From an archaeon (GTDB taxonomy: Archaea > Micrarchaeota > Micrarchaeia > Norongarragalinales > SBBD01), in the NCBI GenBank assembly GCA_005239845.1, contig SBBD01000095.1:1-5566 (forward strand): 5,566 nucleotides of DNA, given 5' to 3'. Positions 4,866-5,566 of this stretch are shown piece after piece (the first letter of the stretch is position 1; every line of letters starts with the position of its first letter). The notes under the pieces were generated by a model that had not been told where the DNA came from, did no database searches, and saw only the letters and a program-made list of their open reading frames with translations. Position numbers and translations under genes: made by a program.

Positions 4866-5566
4866 ATGGTCATGACGCGACAGGAAAAACAGGAAAGCAT
4901 ACAGGAACTCAAGCGGAAGCTCCAACAGTACAGCGTGGCCGCCGTGGCCAGCGTCCAGAACCTTCCCGCAAAACACTACAACCGCATCCGCAAGAACCTG
5001 CGGGGGCACGCGGAAGTCTTCATGACACGAGAAGCGCTGATGCGAAGGGCGCTCGAGGAAGCCAAGCCCGAACTCAAAGTGTTGGAACAATACATGCAAG
5101 GAAGCTGCATTTTGCTGCTTTCCAACGAGAACCCGTTCCAGCTCGCGAAACTTCTTAGGAAGAGCACCAGCAAAGCGTTCGCGAAAGCAGGACAAGTGGC
5201 GCCATTCGATTTGATCGTGCCGGAAGGCGAAACCAACTTTTCTCCAGGGCCCGTGCTGACGGAACTCAAGCAGGCAGGCATTGATGCGAAAATCAAGGGC
5301 CCGAAAGTGGTCATCGGAAAGCCGTCCACGGTAGCCAAGAAGGGAGCCGTCATTTCCCAGCAGGCGGCGGCCATCCTCATGAAGATGGGCATCGAGCCCG
5401 TGGAGGTAGGCATGAAAATCAGGGCGGCGTACGATGCCGGCGTCTTGTATAAGGAGGACGCGCTGGATATCACGGAAGAACAATGGATTTCCGACTTGCA
5501 GAAGGCGCACCAGCAGGCCTTGAACTTGTCCGTGTTTGCAGGAATCATGAACAAGTACAGCGTCGA
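4866..5566 (+). CDS. rplP0: 50S ribosomal protein L10 (uL10, P0 type), 3' end cut by window edge
   Basis: uL10 anchors the ribosomal P stalk: its N-terminal domain binds 23S rRNA beside uL11, and its C-terminal helices carry P1/L12 dimers that recruit translation GTPases. The 233 codons seen cover the rRNA-binding domain, starting 'MVMTRQEKQESIQELK', with 'ASVQNLPAKHYNRIRKNLRG' and 'FMTREALMRRALEEA' in the expected places. The archaeal/eukaryotic insertion follows: 'APFDLIVPEGETNFSPGP' (about 113-130), then 'LTELKQAGIDAKIKGPKVVI'. This separates it from the shorter bacterial L10. The reading continues into 'GIEPVEVGMKIRAAYDAG' and the start of the helical spine ('ALNLSVFAG'). The remaining P1-binding helices and acidic tail lie outside. 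ATG 4866 or ATG 4872 could be the start; the first is taken. A weak GTGAG at 4855-4859 may serve as ribosome binding site. Probably cotranscribed with rpl1. Confidence 0.95.
   Translation, partial: MVMTRQEKQESIQELKRKLQQYSVAAVASVQNLPAKHYNRIRKNLRGHAEVFMTREALMRRALEEAKPELKVLEQYMQGSCILLLSNENPFQLAKLLRKSTSKAFAKAGQVAPFDLIVPEGETNFSPGPVLTELKQAGIDAKIKGPKVVIGKPSTVAKKGAVISQQAAAILMKMGIEPVEVGMKIRAAYDAGVLYKEDALDITEEQWISDLQKAHQQALNLSVFAGIMNKYSV

Noticed and set aside
4089..5510. Minus-strand open frames at 4089-4799 and 4860-5510
   Set aside because: They are antisense to uL1 and uL10, whose identities are certain. High GC in third positions leaves these shadow frames open.

Overview
The window reads as archaeal chromosome. 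The two ribosomal proteins at the right end, uL1 and uL10 (P0 type), have archaeal-type sequences. The uL10 carries the archaeal/eukaryotic insertion around 'APFDLIVPEGETNFSPGP'. AT-rich TATA-like boxes sit at archaeal spacing ahead of several genes, and the toxin-antitoxin pair is of a kind common in archaea. The sequence alone does not fix the lineage. An uncultivated or DPANN-like archaeon is possible but is a guess.

Layout: (1) Positions 1-2251, minus strand, hold most of ppsA (phosphoenolpyruvate synthase). Its last part, with the expected catalytic Cys, runs off the left edge. (2) Positions 2252-2427 are a divergent control region. It holds a ppsA TATA box and Shine-Dalgarno site on one side. 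On the other side are a 13-bp palindrome, 9-nt direct repeats, a TATA-like box and a strong Shine-Dalgarno site for the next operon. (3) Positions 2428-3103, plus strand, hold a two-gene toxin-antitoxin operon: a ribbon-helix-helix VapB-like antitoxin and a PIN-domain VapC-like toxin, 1 nt apart. (4) Positions 3157-3969, plus strand, hold a class I SAM-dependent methyltransferase of unknown substrate. It is probably translated from a leaderless mRNA and uses codons unlike its neighbours. (5) Positions 3970-4127 hold a promoter and a possible structured leader. (6) Positions 4128-5566, plus strand, hold rpl1 (uL1) and rplP0 (uL10, cut by the right edge), separated by 102 bp. A 14-codon open frame overlaps the uL1 stop codon in that gap.

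How the genes work together: ppsA serves central carbon metabolism (pyruvate to PEP). The uL1-uL10 pair builds the L1 stalk and the base of the P stalk of the large ribosomal subunit. The toxin-antitoxin pair and the methyltransferase lie between these two housekeeping loci and look like accessory insertions. The gene for uL11, which usually precedes uL1 in archaea, is not here. The most interesting items are the divergent operator region, the orphan methyltransferase, the long uL1 leader and the tiny frame overlapping the uL1 stop. I see no tRNA, rRNA, CRISPR array or insertion sequence, and no intergenic stretch longer than 300 bp.
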